This document shows positions 35,201 to 46,550 of a stretch of 64,000 bases of DNA, one piece after another; position 1 is the stretch's first letter; every line of letters starts with the position of its first letter. Source of the stretch: Anastrepha obliqua (taxonomy: Eukaryota; Arthropoda; Insecta; Diptera; Tephritidae); contig NC_072895.1 in the NCBI RefSeq assembly GCF_027943255.1, forward strand, positions 41,452,001 to 41,516,000. Reading direction: 5' to 3'. Both the position numbers and the translations under genes were made by a program. The notes beneath the pieces were generated by a model that was not told where the DNA came from, did not search any database, and worked only from the letters and a program-made list of their open reading frames with translations.

Positions 35201-36390
35201 ATTACTAATATAAGGGACAGTGAATTTCGGAGGTATTTCATCTCACAAACCCTAATACCGCGTTAGCTAAAAAATGTTGATATCAGTGAAATAATATGTC
35301 GGGATGTACTTTTGTCGCTAACTTTATTTAGCTCTATAAAAAATTGCTCCAAGCCGAAGTATCAAGAACAAAAAACAAAAAGAAAATATGTATATATACA
35401 TATATACGAAACCACTCTTGTAAATCATGACCTGAGAAATAATTCGTAGCTCACTTAGTTTTAAGATTTCCCACAGCATATGCGGGAAAAATATTAAGGA
35501 TTACGTGAGCAGAACCGATTTGAAGGTAGCACCAAAAATCGATTTTTTTGTAAATAAAATTAGTTTTCAAAAATAGTTTTTCCAAAAAAACAAAAACGCT
35601 TGAAGAAAGAAGAATGTAAAAAAAGTATTTTTAGTACTAAAATAATGGAGCTTCTTATTTTTGTTTAGGAACGTAAATGGGTAAATTTTCCAGAAAAATT
35701 AAAAGTGTGAAAAATATCTTTCAAGTGATATCATTCAAGATTTCCGCAAATCTATCTTCAAAAAAGTCAAGAATGGCAATAAAAATTCAATTTGATGTCC
35801 TTGACACAATTTTTCAACATTTCATGCATACGTTTTACGCTTGCACTTGTTAGGATTGTTCGAGGACCTTTTAAATTGGTGCAGCTTGTTGTCTTTTGTA
35901 TGTCTAAGAAAAATCACTCGAAAAAATAAAGCCAAGATGTTTAATTGCATGTAAACTTTGCAGCAAAGAATGAGCAAAGTTACAAGACGTCGGCAAGGTA
36001 TTTTGAGTTTTCGAATACGTGGTCTTAAAACACTTTTGTTGATGTTTAAAAAAAACCGAAAACTAACACACCATAGTTTCAAGCCGTCAGAGTCATCTGG
36101 TTTCGAAATTTGGGAAAAACTGAACGTGCCTCCAGCTATTAATGACAAAAGCAAGAAACAAATTGTAAGCACAGAAATAAAAATATAAAAATTGTGGAAA
36201 AAAATTAAAAAAAAAAAAATAAAATTTGGAAAAAATTCCAAAAAAATTTGTAAAAATTTTGTAAAAAAAAATTGTTGTCTTTTAAATTCCAAAATATTTT
36301 TTTTTTAGTTCGTTTAATTTTAAAAATATTAAAACGCACCGATGTGACCTTCGCATTCAAAACTGTTTATCAAAAATTTCAACACTGAAT
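35201..36390. other. AT-rich, nothing recognised
   Basis: Poly-A and poly-T tracts and short open frames only. Confidence 0.4.
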
Positions 36391-36579
36391 TTTTTTTTTT
36401 GTTTTTTTTTTTATTTCCATTATAAATTACGATCTGTTAATATTAACAATAAATAACTGGTATTAGGGTTTGGAATTAAAATGTCCCTTCCCTTTGAAAG
36501 AGAATATTATTGTCTTTGATGGTATTTAGTTACGATTTTACTAATACATAGTTTTCTATAATTTTATATTATTATATTT

Positions 36580-37115
36580 TATTTTATATTACAGTACGAG
36601 CAAGATCTGTGGGTGTTTTGCGCTTTAGTCTTCTTGGTTTAAGTTCCATTTCCGGTATCGGTCTCATCTCATGCTTTTTGTGCTCTTATAGTCGCAAGAT
36701 GTGCTTACCGCTGCTTCTTTTTACTGCTTCTGTGACAGTGTCGCGGTGAATATCGTCATTTTTTATGTACCAATATGCGTTTGTGATTATCCTTAGCATC
36801 TTAGATTGACTTCTCTGAATGATTTGTAGGTTTGATTTACTGGCAGTCCCCCAAATTTCTAGTCCGAAGGTCCATGTCGGTCTGATTATTGAATTGTATA
36901 TCATTTGTTTATTAAATAAGCTTAGAGTTCATTGTTTTCCTAGTAGCCAGTAGAGTTGTCGGAATTTGTTTTTCATCTCGTTTCTTTTGTTCAGTATGTG
37001 TTTCTTCCACGTGAGTTTTGAGTCTATCGTTATGCCTAAGTATTTTGCACTTGAGTATATTTTTATGTCTTCCCCGTTAATTTGGATTGGATAGCTTGCA
37101 GATTTTAAACACTGA
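36580..37115 (-). mobile_element. jockey-like LINE 3' fragment
   Basis: Reading leftwards: INGEDIKIYSSAKYLGITID, SKLTWKKHILNKRNEMKNKF, RQLYWLLG, then after a stop MIYNSIIRPTWTFGLEIWGT, IQRSQSKMLRIITNAYWYIK, NDDIHRDTVTEAV and HEMRPIPEMELKPRRLKRKT. This is the thumb and C-terminal region of a jockey-clade RT without RNase H. It is truncated at the 5' side near 37115. T-rich sequence at 36380-36412 may be the original poly(A) tail seen on this strand. Confidence 0.82.
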
Positions 37116-37650
37116 CTGACAACACTGAATAAATCTCAAAATGTTTAAATTTTATCAGTTTACTTTTTATTATACACAAACATAAAAGTAACCGATTTAT
37201 AGGAGAATCGACGTCAATGTCGAGCGTGGAGTCGCCCATGTGTAAAAAACTAGTGTTTACTTAGGCAGCTGATTTTAATGATGTCGCTTGTGTAAAATAA
37301 TATCCGTTACATCTCTGAATTTCTTTAACAAGATTTTTCTGAGTACTCAAGAAGGCACTCAAGTAGGTAATTTTAGGTGCTCGTGGACTGATGCACAAAG
37401 CAGAAACTGTGAAATATGGGCGGATTTTGTTTTGGGGAATTGGTGAAAGTAAGGGTTTTATATAGAAAGTTATATACAAATACAGTGTAATCTATCCATA
37501 CGTACACCTTTAGTAGCCGGACAACTCCGTTGGTGTATTTTTTTTATACCAAATCTTAAGAATCGAACGAAGTCACCCTCTTTTAAGTGGCCACCTTTGT
37601 TTGTACATACAAAAGCTGACCGACATTGAGTGTCCACCCAGGAGAGATTT
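37116..37650. other. unassigned spacer
   Basis: No recognisable gene or repeat. Confidence 0.4.
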
Positions 37651-37654
37651 CACT

Positions 37655-37962
37655 GTATATATAATTGGCGCTTGCACACTGTTTTGAGTGTCTGGCCGAG
37701 CTTCTCCTCCTACTTGTTGTGTGCGTCTTTATTTTTTCACAAATGGACGGAACTACAGTTCTAAGCCGACTCCCATTGGCAGATGGTTTCTTATATATTA
37801 AGAAGATTTTTCTTGGCAGAAATACATTCGAAGGTTCGCCATTGTCTGCCGAGGGGCAACCGCTATTAAAATAAAAATTTCTGGATGTGTCGTACACGGG
37901 ATTCCAAACCTTTGGATTTCCGAATGGTAGTCACGCACGAAACCATTCGGACACGGCTCATT
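37655..37962 (-). mobile_element. tRNA-like SINE copy
   Basis: On the minus strand the head GTGTCCGAATGGTTTCGTGC and CTACCATTCGGAA is recognisable. It is followed by TAATAGCGG, GTAGGAGGAGAAGCTCGGCC and the tail CAGTGTGCAAGCGCCAATTA. Compared with the 43-kb copy the head and centre are more diverged, so it is older. Confidence 0.82.
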
Positions 37963-39905
37963 ATAAAATTATCAGCCCAAAAACCAGGCTTTGCTGTGAC
38001 TTCATGGGTAATAGCAGCCATTCATACTTATGGCGGAGTACACAACAATAATCTTTGTTCTTTGGCTATGGCGGCCGCCAAAATTAAGTCCTCGTTTTCT
38101 CAGGTTGGTGGTTTTAAGCGCTTTCTATTTCGGTGTTTCTTTTTTTTGCTGTTAATTTGGAGCTGCAGATCGCGGAGAGTATATAAAAATCGAAAATTAA
38201 TGTAAGTCGAAATATTTTTACCACCAAAAAGTGTTTCTTGGTCAATACGAAGTAGCTCACGTAAACGTAAGTACTCATCGTTCGGCCGTTTTCATAACTC
38301 TCCTACCGGCACTTCATTCCTGTGCTTTTGCACTTTCCCTTTCTCATGGTATCACAAGGAACAAGTTTCATTTCTCGTCCAAGTGGGCTCAAGTGGACCG
38401 GAGGACTGGCTCAGAACTAACGAAAAAGTGATGCAAGCTTACAAGAACTCATCTGTCGAGAACTAGTTCTGAACCATCTAAAACGGGCGTAATTTGGGGT
38501 AATTGACACTTCCTGGCAAATTTTCGCATAAAATTCAGCACCCATTTTAAGTGTAGAAGAAAGTCACTAGAAGGGGACTAGTTACGAACTAGTATGAATA
38601 TTACCTTGCCTGGCTTATTTATTGTATAATATTTCCTAATGAATGCATGTTTATAAGTGCATACATGTATATGTTTAACTTCATTAACCTTCTCACTGCT
38701 GAACGAATGGTTATTAAGTAAATACAAATTATAATAAATAAGCATATAAATGATTTGTAAATAGATTCGCCCCACACATTTATTTGCCCTGTTAATTCAG
38801 CTTTTCTGCGGCGCCTTTGTGCACTTCCCCTTTATGCTATGTACATATGTACACAGTAATACATACGCGTATATGCAAATATATGTATGTGCATTTTGTT
38901 GATGACTTGTACGACTACAAAAGGAAGGCAATGTAAGCAGCCAAAGCTCTCAACAAAAGCCAAAGACAAAAAATAATTTGCTGGCATTCTAGTAATTCAT
39001 CATAAATTACAATGTCGGCTTTGGCTGTTCAAGTGGAAAATCGTTATGGTTACTCCCATGTAATGCTGCTTATGCACAAAGTTTATTGGCTATATGGAGA
39101 TTCTTGTAAAATTGTTTGCAGTCGCGAAAATGGCTTGGAAAATATTGCCTGTCAAAGGCAATTTCAGTATGTGTTGCCTGTATATGTATAGACAGATATG
39201 TATACATTTTCGTGTGTGCATGGGTAAGAAGTTATGTTTAACATGTTAAAGTCTTTACTCTACCAACATCCATACTCGCAAACATACCTACTTTAATGCG
39301 TATGTATGTATTAATTGCCTAACTTCCATGCCCCCTGCACTTCAACAAATGTCGTGTCTGCGGTGCCAAAATATGAATATATTTTCACGCCAGACAACTT
39401 AACTTAATGAAGTCGTATAGACATTTGGGGGCAAAAAGTTGGTGTGAAATTTAACGCTGCCACAAAAGTCTTGACTTTAATGCGTCAAATTGATTGGAAT
39501 GCCTGGTTATTAAGTGCCTAAGTAGAGGAATGGGATGACAAGGTGAATTGACGGGTGCGTCTTTGGAAAATACCACTTTGATTTAAAGTAAGTAAATGAA
39601 TATCTTGAATACGTCTATTAATTGAATAAAAAAAAATGTTTGAGAAATATTTCTTTTGTGTATGGAAATTACCTGCCCCCGTCATCAAACGCATCATGAA
39701 TACTAAGCAGTGATCATTCTTCTTTGGAATGAAAACTATATGGTTCATTACTTTGAAACAGTTTTTCTAAAAATTCGAATATTTTGAGTAGCTTTAATAT
39801 ATATTAGTACAAATTAAAGTGTGGCGCAACAGATCTAAGTACATACAAGCACAAAAATGCTTGAATTCGAATAATTAAAATGGCCTAGTCTGAAATTTGG
39901 TTAAG
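37963..39905. other. unassigned, mostly unique-looking
   Basis: Longer open frames at 37885-38205 and 38231-38431 show no familiar motif. TATG/CATA microsatellites are scattered at 38.6-39.3 kb. Confidence 0.4.
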
Positions 39906-40246
39906 CAATCTGGCGGCCGCCGTAGCCGAATGGGTTGGTGCGTGACTACCATTCGGAATTCACAGAGCGAACGTATAGTAGGTTCGAATCTCGGTGAAAC
40001 ACCAAAATTATATTAAGAAAAACATTTTTCTAATAGCGGTCGCCCCTCGGCAGGCAATGGCAAACCTCCGAGTGCATTTTTGCCATGAAAAAGCTTCTCA
40101 TAAAAATATCTGCCGTTCGGAGTCGGCTTGAAACTGTAGGTCCCTCCATTTGTGGAACAACATCAAGACGCACACCACAAATAGGAGAGGGAGCACGGCC
40201 AAATACCCAAAAAAGGGCGTATGCGCCAATTACACATACAATCTGG
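39906..40246 (+). mobile_element. tRNA-like SINE with 8-bp TSD
   Basis: CAATCTGG at 39906-39913 and 40239-40246 bounds a full-length SINE. The tRNA-like head has an A box (TAGCCGAATGG, 39923-39933) and a B box (GGTTCGAATCT, 39981-39991). A unique body follows (TAATAGCGGTCGCCCCTCGG; GCCATGAAAAAGCTTCTC; TCCCTCCATTTGTGGAACAA). The 3' tail is ACACC-type hairpin sequence plus GCGTATGCGCCAATTA. The open frame at 40085-40408 crosses the SINE edge and is not a gene. Confidence 0.9.
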
Positions 40247-40544
40247 AGAATTTATACTAATCCATTCATCAATGTGTTTATGAAGAAATACAAAATTTTC
40301 TATATTTCCGGTATTCCTCTATTCAAAAGAACCAATAAATCAAGCACAATATTACGGCTGCTGAAATTTTACTACTACGAAATACCGTTAGATGCAATAA
40401 TATTTTGATCCATGTTTATTTTCAAGTCTTCACTTGAGTTATCAGAAAATCTTGGATTACTACATCAAACACGGTTGCTTTATCAACCATTTTCTTCTGT
40501 AAAAATTATTGCTTCTAATCAAGTGAACCGGACAGAGCATTGGC
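40247..40544. other. spacer
   Basis: Nothing recognised. Confidence 0.4.
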
Positions 40545-41258
40545 TTAAGGGGCCCCGGTGGCCTAGACCTCGAAAATTTGGGGTATTTTCAGCAATTTTT
40601 TTACAATACAAACAAAAACGATATTTAAATTTTTTGGGCTTCCTCTTTTACATAATATATAAAAATGAAAACAAAATTATTTTTTAATTTTAATAATATT
40701 AAAAACGGCGCTGAAGTTGACCGTCCCGAAAAATTGAACCTGCACGATGTTGTCCATTTTGGCTCTTCTATTTATCTGAAACACAAGAACCAAAAAAATT
40801 ATTAACCAGTAAAACTGTAGCTATTTCCCGCTACTAGAGCAAAACAAAAATTTTACAAAATGGGGCGGTTGTGAATTTGACACTCTAAAAATCTGTTTTT
40901 TTTTTCAGTTCTTTAATAAAAAAAAACGAAATAATTGAAATAATAATATAATTCTTGAACGGGCGATAGCCATTGATGTTGTGAACAACATATTTAAATT
41001 TCAGACGATTCGGTAGAATAGTTTTTTTTTGACAATACCAGGCCGAAAAAAGTAGTTTCGAGATAAATGAGTTTAAATTTGAAGTAAAGGAGCGCGCGAA
41101 CCGCTCTCCACCAAATAAATGGGCTGTAGAAGCTATAATATAAGAAATTTTCGCATGAAAATTTCACATTATATTCTTAAGATACTATACTTTTGAAATA
41201 TCGAAAAAACAAAAAATCGATTTTTCGAAATATCTGGCCCACCACCGGGTCCCCTAAG
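40545..41258. mobile_element. piggyBac-like MITE, second family
   Basis: TTAA at 40545 is followed by GGGGCCCCGGTGGCC. The right end GGCCCACCACCGGGTCCCC is followed by TAAG, one T short of TTAA. The ends are thus an imperfect inverted repeat with a TTAA-type target. The roughly 700-bp interior is AT-rich with T and A runs and encodes nothing recognisable. The general design matches the 13.2-kb MITE, but TIR and interior differ. Confidence 0.7.
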
Positions 41259-41425
41259 GTCACAGCAGGCCAAATTATAAGGGCATAGGCGCACAATGTT
41301 TCTCTTCGGCTTTCACACGGAGGCAGCAAATACGTCTCTTTCACATATTCTATGAAGCAGTGATGCCAAAACTTATTTTTTTCTGATCCAGGGGGGTGCC
41401 ACTTTCACGCCATTAAGTTGCAACA

Positions 41426-42165
41426 AAAATTTTTTTTTGTAGGTGAGGTAGGGTTCAAAATGCCTTCGCACTTACAGCGACCGTTGTCTACTGCGGCGTG
41501 TGGTGCGGCCACTGAAACGATCCCTCCTTTCCTTCTGGAGAGACACCCTTCCCGGAACTTCTTTCTATATTACTTCGGGAGGGCCCAGAACGGCATCCAA
41601 CAATTCTAGTCACCCACGTCTGGATCCACCATATTTGTTGCCAGCGTTCATGCTATAGGCTCGTCTTCTTGTGTCTCTATCTGTACGGCTTCACTTTGTA
41701 CGGCTTCAATCTTTTTTTTCGTAGTACGTTCTCGATGTATTTCTTTACCGCGTTCCAGCTGTCCCCACGTTCGAGCATTTTGCTGATTATGTTGCTCGGT
41801 GCGATATCGCCAATCTGCTCCTTCAGAGCATTTCTTTCCGCAAGCCATCTGTTACAACTAAAAAACGTGTGTCCAGTGTCATCGCTATGTGCTTCGCAGT
41901 ATATGCACTTGGAATTGGTTACCTTACCCATACGGTATAGGTAACTCCGGAAGTATCAGTGGACCGAGAGGAACTGAGTTAAGAAGTAGTTCACTTCTCC
42001 GAAGTACCTTTGGACCCATTTGTCAATTGATGGAATCAGTTTCGCTGTCCACCGCAGCACGGTTTGGCGTCTTCGTTCTGGGAAGCTAGTGATGACGTGT
42101 TTCTTCTTGGAGTCCCACGCACCCATTCGTTCCCGGACCAGCAGCAACAGTCTGGCGAACGGGGA
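41426..42165 (-). mobile_element. R1-like LINE 3' end
   Basis: One frame reads leftwards from 42147: MLLVRERMGAWDSKKKHVI, RQTVLRWTAKLIPSIDKWVQ, RYFGEVNYFLTQFLSVH. A single TGA at 41956 follows. The frame then continues YFRSYLYRMGKVTNSKCIYC, EAHSDDTGHTFFSCNRW, APSNIISKMLERGDSWNAVK and ends at 41677. The GEVNY.LTQ.L and CxxC..H..C motifs are those of the C-terminal region of R1-clade elements. The 3' untranslated region appears to reach the T-run at about 41430. 5' truncated near 42165. Confidence 0.82.
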
Positions 42166-43009
42166 TTAGTAGACAAGTTAAGGATTTCAATTAATAAATT
42201 TCATTCTCATTATTTGACTTTACTACAAGTATTATAGTTGGCTTTTATATACATATTTTGCACCCAATAATGAAGACATAGTCAAATAATTGTTTCTTTT
42301 TCAAAATGCACGTTTGTAAGTCAATAAAATTCGGCCCTTCCTCCAAATAGAGCTGTGTAAATGCTTCTTCTTCAGATGTTGAAAAACGTTTATTTCAAAT
42401 TTAGGTGTTGATGTTCGAGAACAGAAAGTAATTATAAATGCCGAGTCAATGCTATAAGGCGGATGATCCATTAATTTGATCTTTTGAGTGCTGAAAATCT
42501 CTCTTGTGTGAATCGACACCTGAGAGCTCGCATTGGCTTGGTGAATGATGATTATTTTTGTTATTGTTATAGTAGCATAAACATTTCTCATGTGTGTAAC
42601 AGATGTGCTGCTGGAGTGGTAGTCCTTGGCCGCATACGAATCCGTGTCGCTCCGACGTAGAACCGACTGTCGTGGGAATGCAGGAAGTTACGTCTTCGCC
42701 GGTTGGGTTTCCTTAGTTCTCAAAAAAAGTCTGGCAAACAATCACTCAGAATTGACTGTTTTCAGATTTTTGGAAAAAAGAGGCATCTATTTGTTTTGAG
42801 ATGCTTCTTTTGCTGGATTGAGCTCGCCTTGGAACATCCATACTGCCGATTTCTGTTTTGTTTCTGGCGCATATGCATAAGTCCAAGAGTTGTCAGCTAT
42901 TACGATGCCATAGACGTGCTTTGAAATATCGCTGCTGAATTTCGTTAACATTTTATTACACCAACCGCCACCAGTCCTGCTTCGGCCAATTGTAAAATTA
43001 TTCGGGATC

Positions 43010-43351
43010 TATTGAGAACAGCGGCCGCCGTAGCCGAATGGGTTGGTGCGTGATTACCATTCGGAATTCACTGAGAGGTCGTTGGTTCGAATCTCGGTGA
43101 AAGCAAAATTAATAAAAACATTTTTCTAATAGCGGTCGCCCCTCGGCAGGCAGTGGCAAACCTCCGAGTGTATTACTGCCATGAAAAAGCTCCTCATAAA
43201 AATATCTGCCATTCGAACTCGGCTCGAAACTGTAGGTCCCTCCATTTGTGGAACAACATCAAGACGCACACCATAAATAGGAGGAGGAGCTCGGCCAAAC
43301 ACCGAACAGAAGTGTACGCGCCAATTATTTATTTTTTTTTTATTGAGAACA
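43010..43351 (+). mobile_element. tRNA-like SINE, best copy, 11-bp TSD
   Basis: TATTGAGAACA occurs at 43010-43020 and 43341-43351, directly flanking a 320-bp SINE. It opens GCGGCCGCCGTAGCCGAATG. The A box is TAGCCGAATGG (43031-43041), an exact match to the Pol III A-box consensus. The B box is GGTTCGAATCT (43084-43094), one mismatch. The body runs through TAATAGCGGTCGCCCCTCGG and GGAGCTCGGCCAAACACC. The tail GTGTACGCGCCAATTA ends in a T-rich run. The head resembles a tRNA of the long-variable-arm type, which is inference. Confidence 0.93.
43031..43094 (+). promoter_or_regulatory. internal Pol III promoter (A and B boxes) of SINE
   Basis: A box TAGCCGAATGG at 43031-43041 and B box GGTTCGAATCT at 43084-43094, start-to-start distance 53 bp, within the usual tRNA-type range. 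Confidence 0.75.
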
Positions 43352-43700
43352 AACCTTCTTGACCAAATGTTAATGCAATATTAAATGTTTGTTGGTCCCA
43401 CTACGCCCCAAGGATGTTTCTATCTACTGATATGTCACGTGATGATATTGCGTTATCAATTGAGGCACAGCGTTGATTGTTTCTAGTACAACAACCGTTT
43501 TTGGACGGCCTTCACGAAAATCATTCTACAAGAATCGACGGCCACGTTGTAATTCGTTGCTCCAGGATTTAAGAGTGGCTAAGTGTGGTGCCTCAGCGTT
43601 GAAAGTCAAACTATTATAAGTTGATCAATGAACTCCACTCACGATAGTCTCCCTCGAAAATCGTAATAAATCAACGCACGAAAATGTTCATGCTAAAAGC

Positions 43701-45560
43701 TTATTCTCGTACTACCAGCCTTAATTCTAGATTGAGGGTCAAATAATGATTTTTTCTATGTTTGAACTCATTTCAAATGTCAATCAATTCTTGCTGATCT
43801 AATCACCCGAATACATATCACGCACTTTTTTGAAGCAGCTTTAGTTGCTGTTTTTCTTTTGTTTTCTTCGCTACTTCCTCGTTTCTTGAGCAAATCGCTA
43901 TACTTGTGGCGAATACTTCTCCTTACCATTTACAGTTAATATTCGACTTAACCAGCACAGCAGCAACCACACATTGGCAAGCGGTCATAATAAAAATTTA
44001 TATCCAATGAAAAATAAGTGACTCATAAACCATCCATCTAATAGTGTTATCCATCAAAGTTGTAGTGCATAGACAAAGTTACGCAATGAATTAAGCTATA
44101 AAACTGAAATTCTCACAAATAGCGAAAAATAAAAAAAAGTTCGAAAATAAATCAAATAAATAAAACAACGACTAAAATGTCAAGCGAGCGCAATGGGGTC
44201 ATTGCAGTGCTAAAATATAACTATGAAAAATTCTACGAAATAAACTGCGTCAAATAGCGTAATGACTTCCCTTGGTGGCAATACTGCGGCGACAAGCGTA
44301 TGAAAATACGAATAAAAGGAAGCAGTGAACGAAAGCAACAACAACAGACGTTAAACCTGTAATACCCCCACCGACACATAGAGCAATTTCACTCAGCAGC
44401 AACCCAACTGTGATTTCTTTACCTTACCTGTCTCCCCTTACTAAAAGTCGTTTACATCCGTCCACAATGCCTTATCATCATGCTACCATATTACCAACTT
44501 ATACCTGAAGCTAATACACCCGGCTATCATTTGACATTTGTTAGCTACCAACATAAAGGGTACACCATTACTCATGTTACACATACTTACATTTGAATTT
44601 CTAGGCAACGATATGTGACGCACATTGACTACCAAGAATTGCTATTTAAAAAAAACATGCAAACACACATATTCTACCCTTCATGTAATTGTTAGTACAA
44701 ACCGCAGCATTACTCATACGCCCCAATGACCCAATTATCCCTATCAACTCACCTATTTTCTTTTAGTTACACTTCGTAAGCTGACACAATCAATCTGGTG
44801 CGCCCAACTTCTTGCTTTACCACGCTTGCCCTTCTATTCTTCTTCCTATTTCTTTCCCTCCATTCCATCCCCTCCTCCCTTAGTCCCATATGCTCTTACA
44901 CAAATTAAACACCGATGGATAATTTATTGTGTAACATGGCGAGTAACAGTCGATACTCGTCTTATAATTGCTTAACTTCGTGGGACTCATATGACAAGAT
45001 ACCAAGGTGAGTAATGGCAATGCAATGCACAATAGAAAGGTGCCCGGGCATTTGTGTGTGTGTGGGTATGTCTATATACGAGTGTGTGTATGTGGGTGCC
45101 ACATATTCGATATACGCTTGTACTGGGATTATTTGGAGTGCTTGCCTTTATTTATTTAAGCATATAAATATATATCCTTACGTGGTATTGATTCGAAATA
45201 AATTAAATTTACCAGCTATAATGGGGATTTATATCCAAGCTGAAGACATAGTACAATTGCTCATTGAGCCAAAGCCAAATGAAGATCTGTATTTCATCAA
45301 ACCTTTTGAGTGATTCATAGAATCCACTAATTATGTGATATCTATAAGTTCTTATACAGACATCAAAAGAAATAAAGTTAAATTAATAAATTGACTTTCG
45401 AAAATCATAAAAGTAAAGTAACTTTTTTCAGGCAAGAAATATAGTAGTTTGTGATGATAGGATTACGGGATATTTACATTGTAAATTCGGGAACCCGAAA
45501 TTCGGTACAGTATATACATTTTTGAAACTCAGAAAAAAATGTATTTAAAGCTAGGCACAA
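43701..45560. other. long unassigned non-repetitive stretch
   Basis: No element or gene recognised. Sequence from 44340 to 45000 has a more even base composition than average, with pyrimidine-rich runs. It could be an intron or regulatory region of a neighbouring host gene. Confidence 0.35.
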
Positions 45561-45579
45561 AAATGTGCCTTAATGAAAT

Positions 45580-46035
45580 ATTTTTTGAAGATAGTTATAG
45601 AAACAGCGGCGCAGATTTTTAATCATGAGTTTTGCAGAAGAGGACTGCGTAAGAATTTTTGAGCGCACAGTATTGCGTAAAGTATTTGGCTCAATACGCG
45701 AAGACGATGGCGAGTACAGTATCAGGTACAATAAGGAGCAGCTAAGTCTATGCAATGGCAAAGATATTGTAAGATTTATCAAGTCGCAACGCATCAGATG
45801 GGCAAGTCACATCATCGGCATGGATGACGGTAGCCTACAAAAACTTCTGCTGGACTACAATCCTTGATGCTCAAGACCCCGTTCCCGACCAAAAACAACT
45901 TGGCTGCATAACGTCACCTGAAAAATGTAGGCGTTAAAAGCTGGAAGTCTCTAGCGCTGCGTCGGGTTGAATGGCGGAAGATTGCTGGGGCAGCTAAAGC
46001 CCAACCCGGGCTGTAACGCTAATAGATGATGATGA
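45580..46035 (+). mobile_element. LINE C-terminal fragment with GAT tail
   Basis: The open frame at 45625-45867 reads RIFERTVLRKVFGSIREDDG, EYSIRYNKEQLSL and IVRFIKSQRIRWASHIIGMD. This is the region after the RT domain in RTE-like and related elements (compare FERKILRKIFGPLHVGNGEY at 54.6 kb). It continues in shifted frames and ends with GATGATGATGAT at about 46024-46036, a simple tail of the kind such elements carry. It is a separate lineage from the 54-kb LINE. Confidence 0.75.
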
Positions 46036-46545
46036 TCGGATCTTGTATAAATTTTATGAATAGAGTTTAATCATTCCAAGCTATTTATGTAAGTATATAC
46101 AGTTCTTTGTCGAAAGGATTTTTGATTCTTGTGCTTCAGTTAACCTTCTTCTCTATACCATAATATAAATACTCTATAAATATATTGTGAAATAGCGCTG
46201 TTCTAAGAAACCTGCAAAAAATGACAAGTCAAAGTAAGTCTCCACTTTCCAGATATCAAAAAGCTTACTTTTCTCATTTGGGTGGCTATCAGACTCGTTG
46301 AAACCAATATTTAATTTGGTATTCCTAATTTCTTCTTCTTTTTACTTTTCTCCAATGGGAGGCTATTGATTTTGTCGAAGATGAGATTTTATATGCTCTT
46401 CACAAAATACCAGGCGCAGAAATACTTAGTCCTGCCATAAGTTCTGTTACAAGTTAAGTCCGTTATAGATATGAAATTTTAACACTGTTTTAACGAAATT
46501 AGTTTTATTTAATCATGTAAATATTAAAAACAAAAAAACAATTTA
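46036..46545. other. spacer
   Basis: Nothing recognised. Confidence 0.4.
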
Positions 46546-46550
46546 AATTT

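Larger units (their letters stand above)
42290..43700 (-). mobile_element. mariner fossil split by a SINE
   Basis: Right part, read leftwards (about 43690-43385): NAEAPHLATLKSWSNELQRG, NDFREGRPKTVVVLETINAV, LITQYHHVTYQ, an N-terminal HTH region. Left part (42560-42310): IIHQANASSQ (second Asp changed), FSTQKIKLMDHPPYSIDSAF and FEINVFQHLKK, the C-terminal catalytic region. The two halves are in the right order and strand for one mariner transposase. A SINE with an 11-bp target duplication lies between them. A GC-richer piece at 42600-42700 between the blocks is unexplained and may be another small insertion. Confidence 0.7.

Noticed and set aside
36580..37115. Host gene coding for an uncharacterised protein
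   Set aside because: The peptide matches the C-terminal portion of jockey-type reverse transcriptases in order and spacing.
37885..38205. 106-codon open frame as a host gene
   Set aside because: Its first third overlaps the head of a SINE in antisense, and the remainder shows no motif.
43021..43100. Functional tRNA gene
   Set aside because: The A and B boxes are present, but the acceptor stem does not close, the same head recurs with the same downstream body in other copies, and target duplications flank it.
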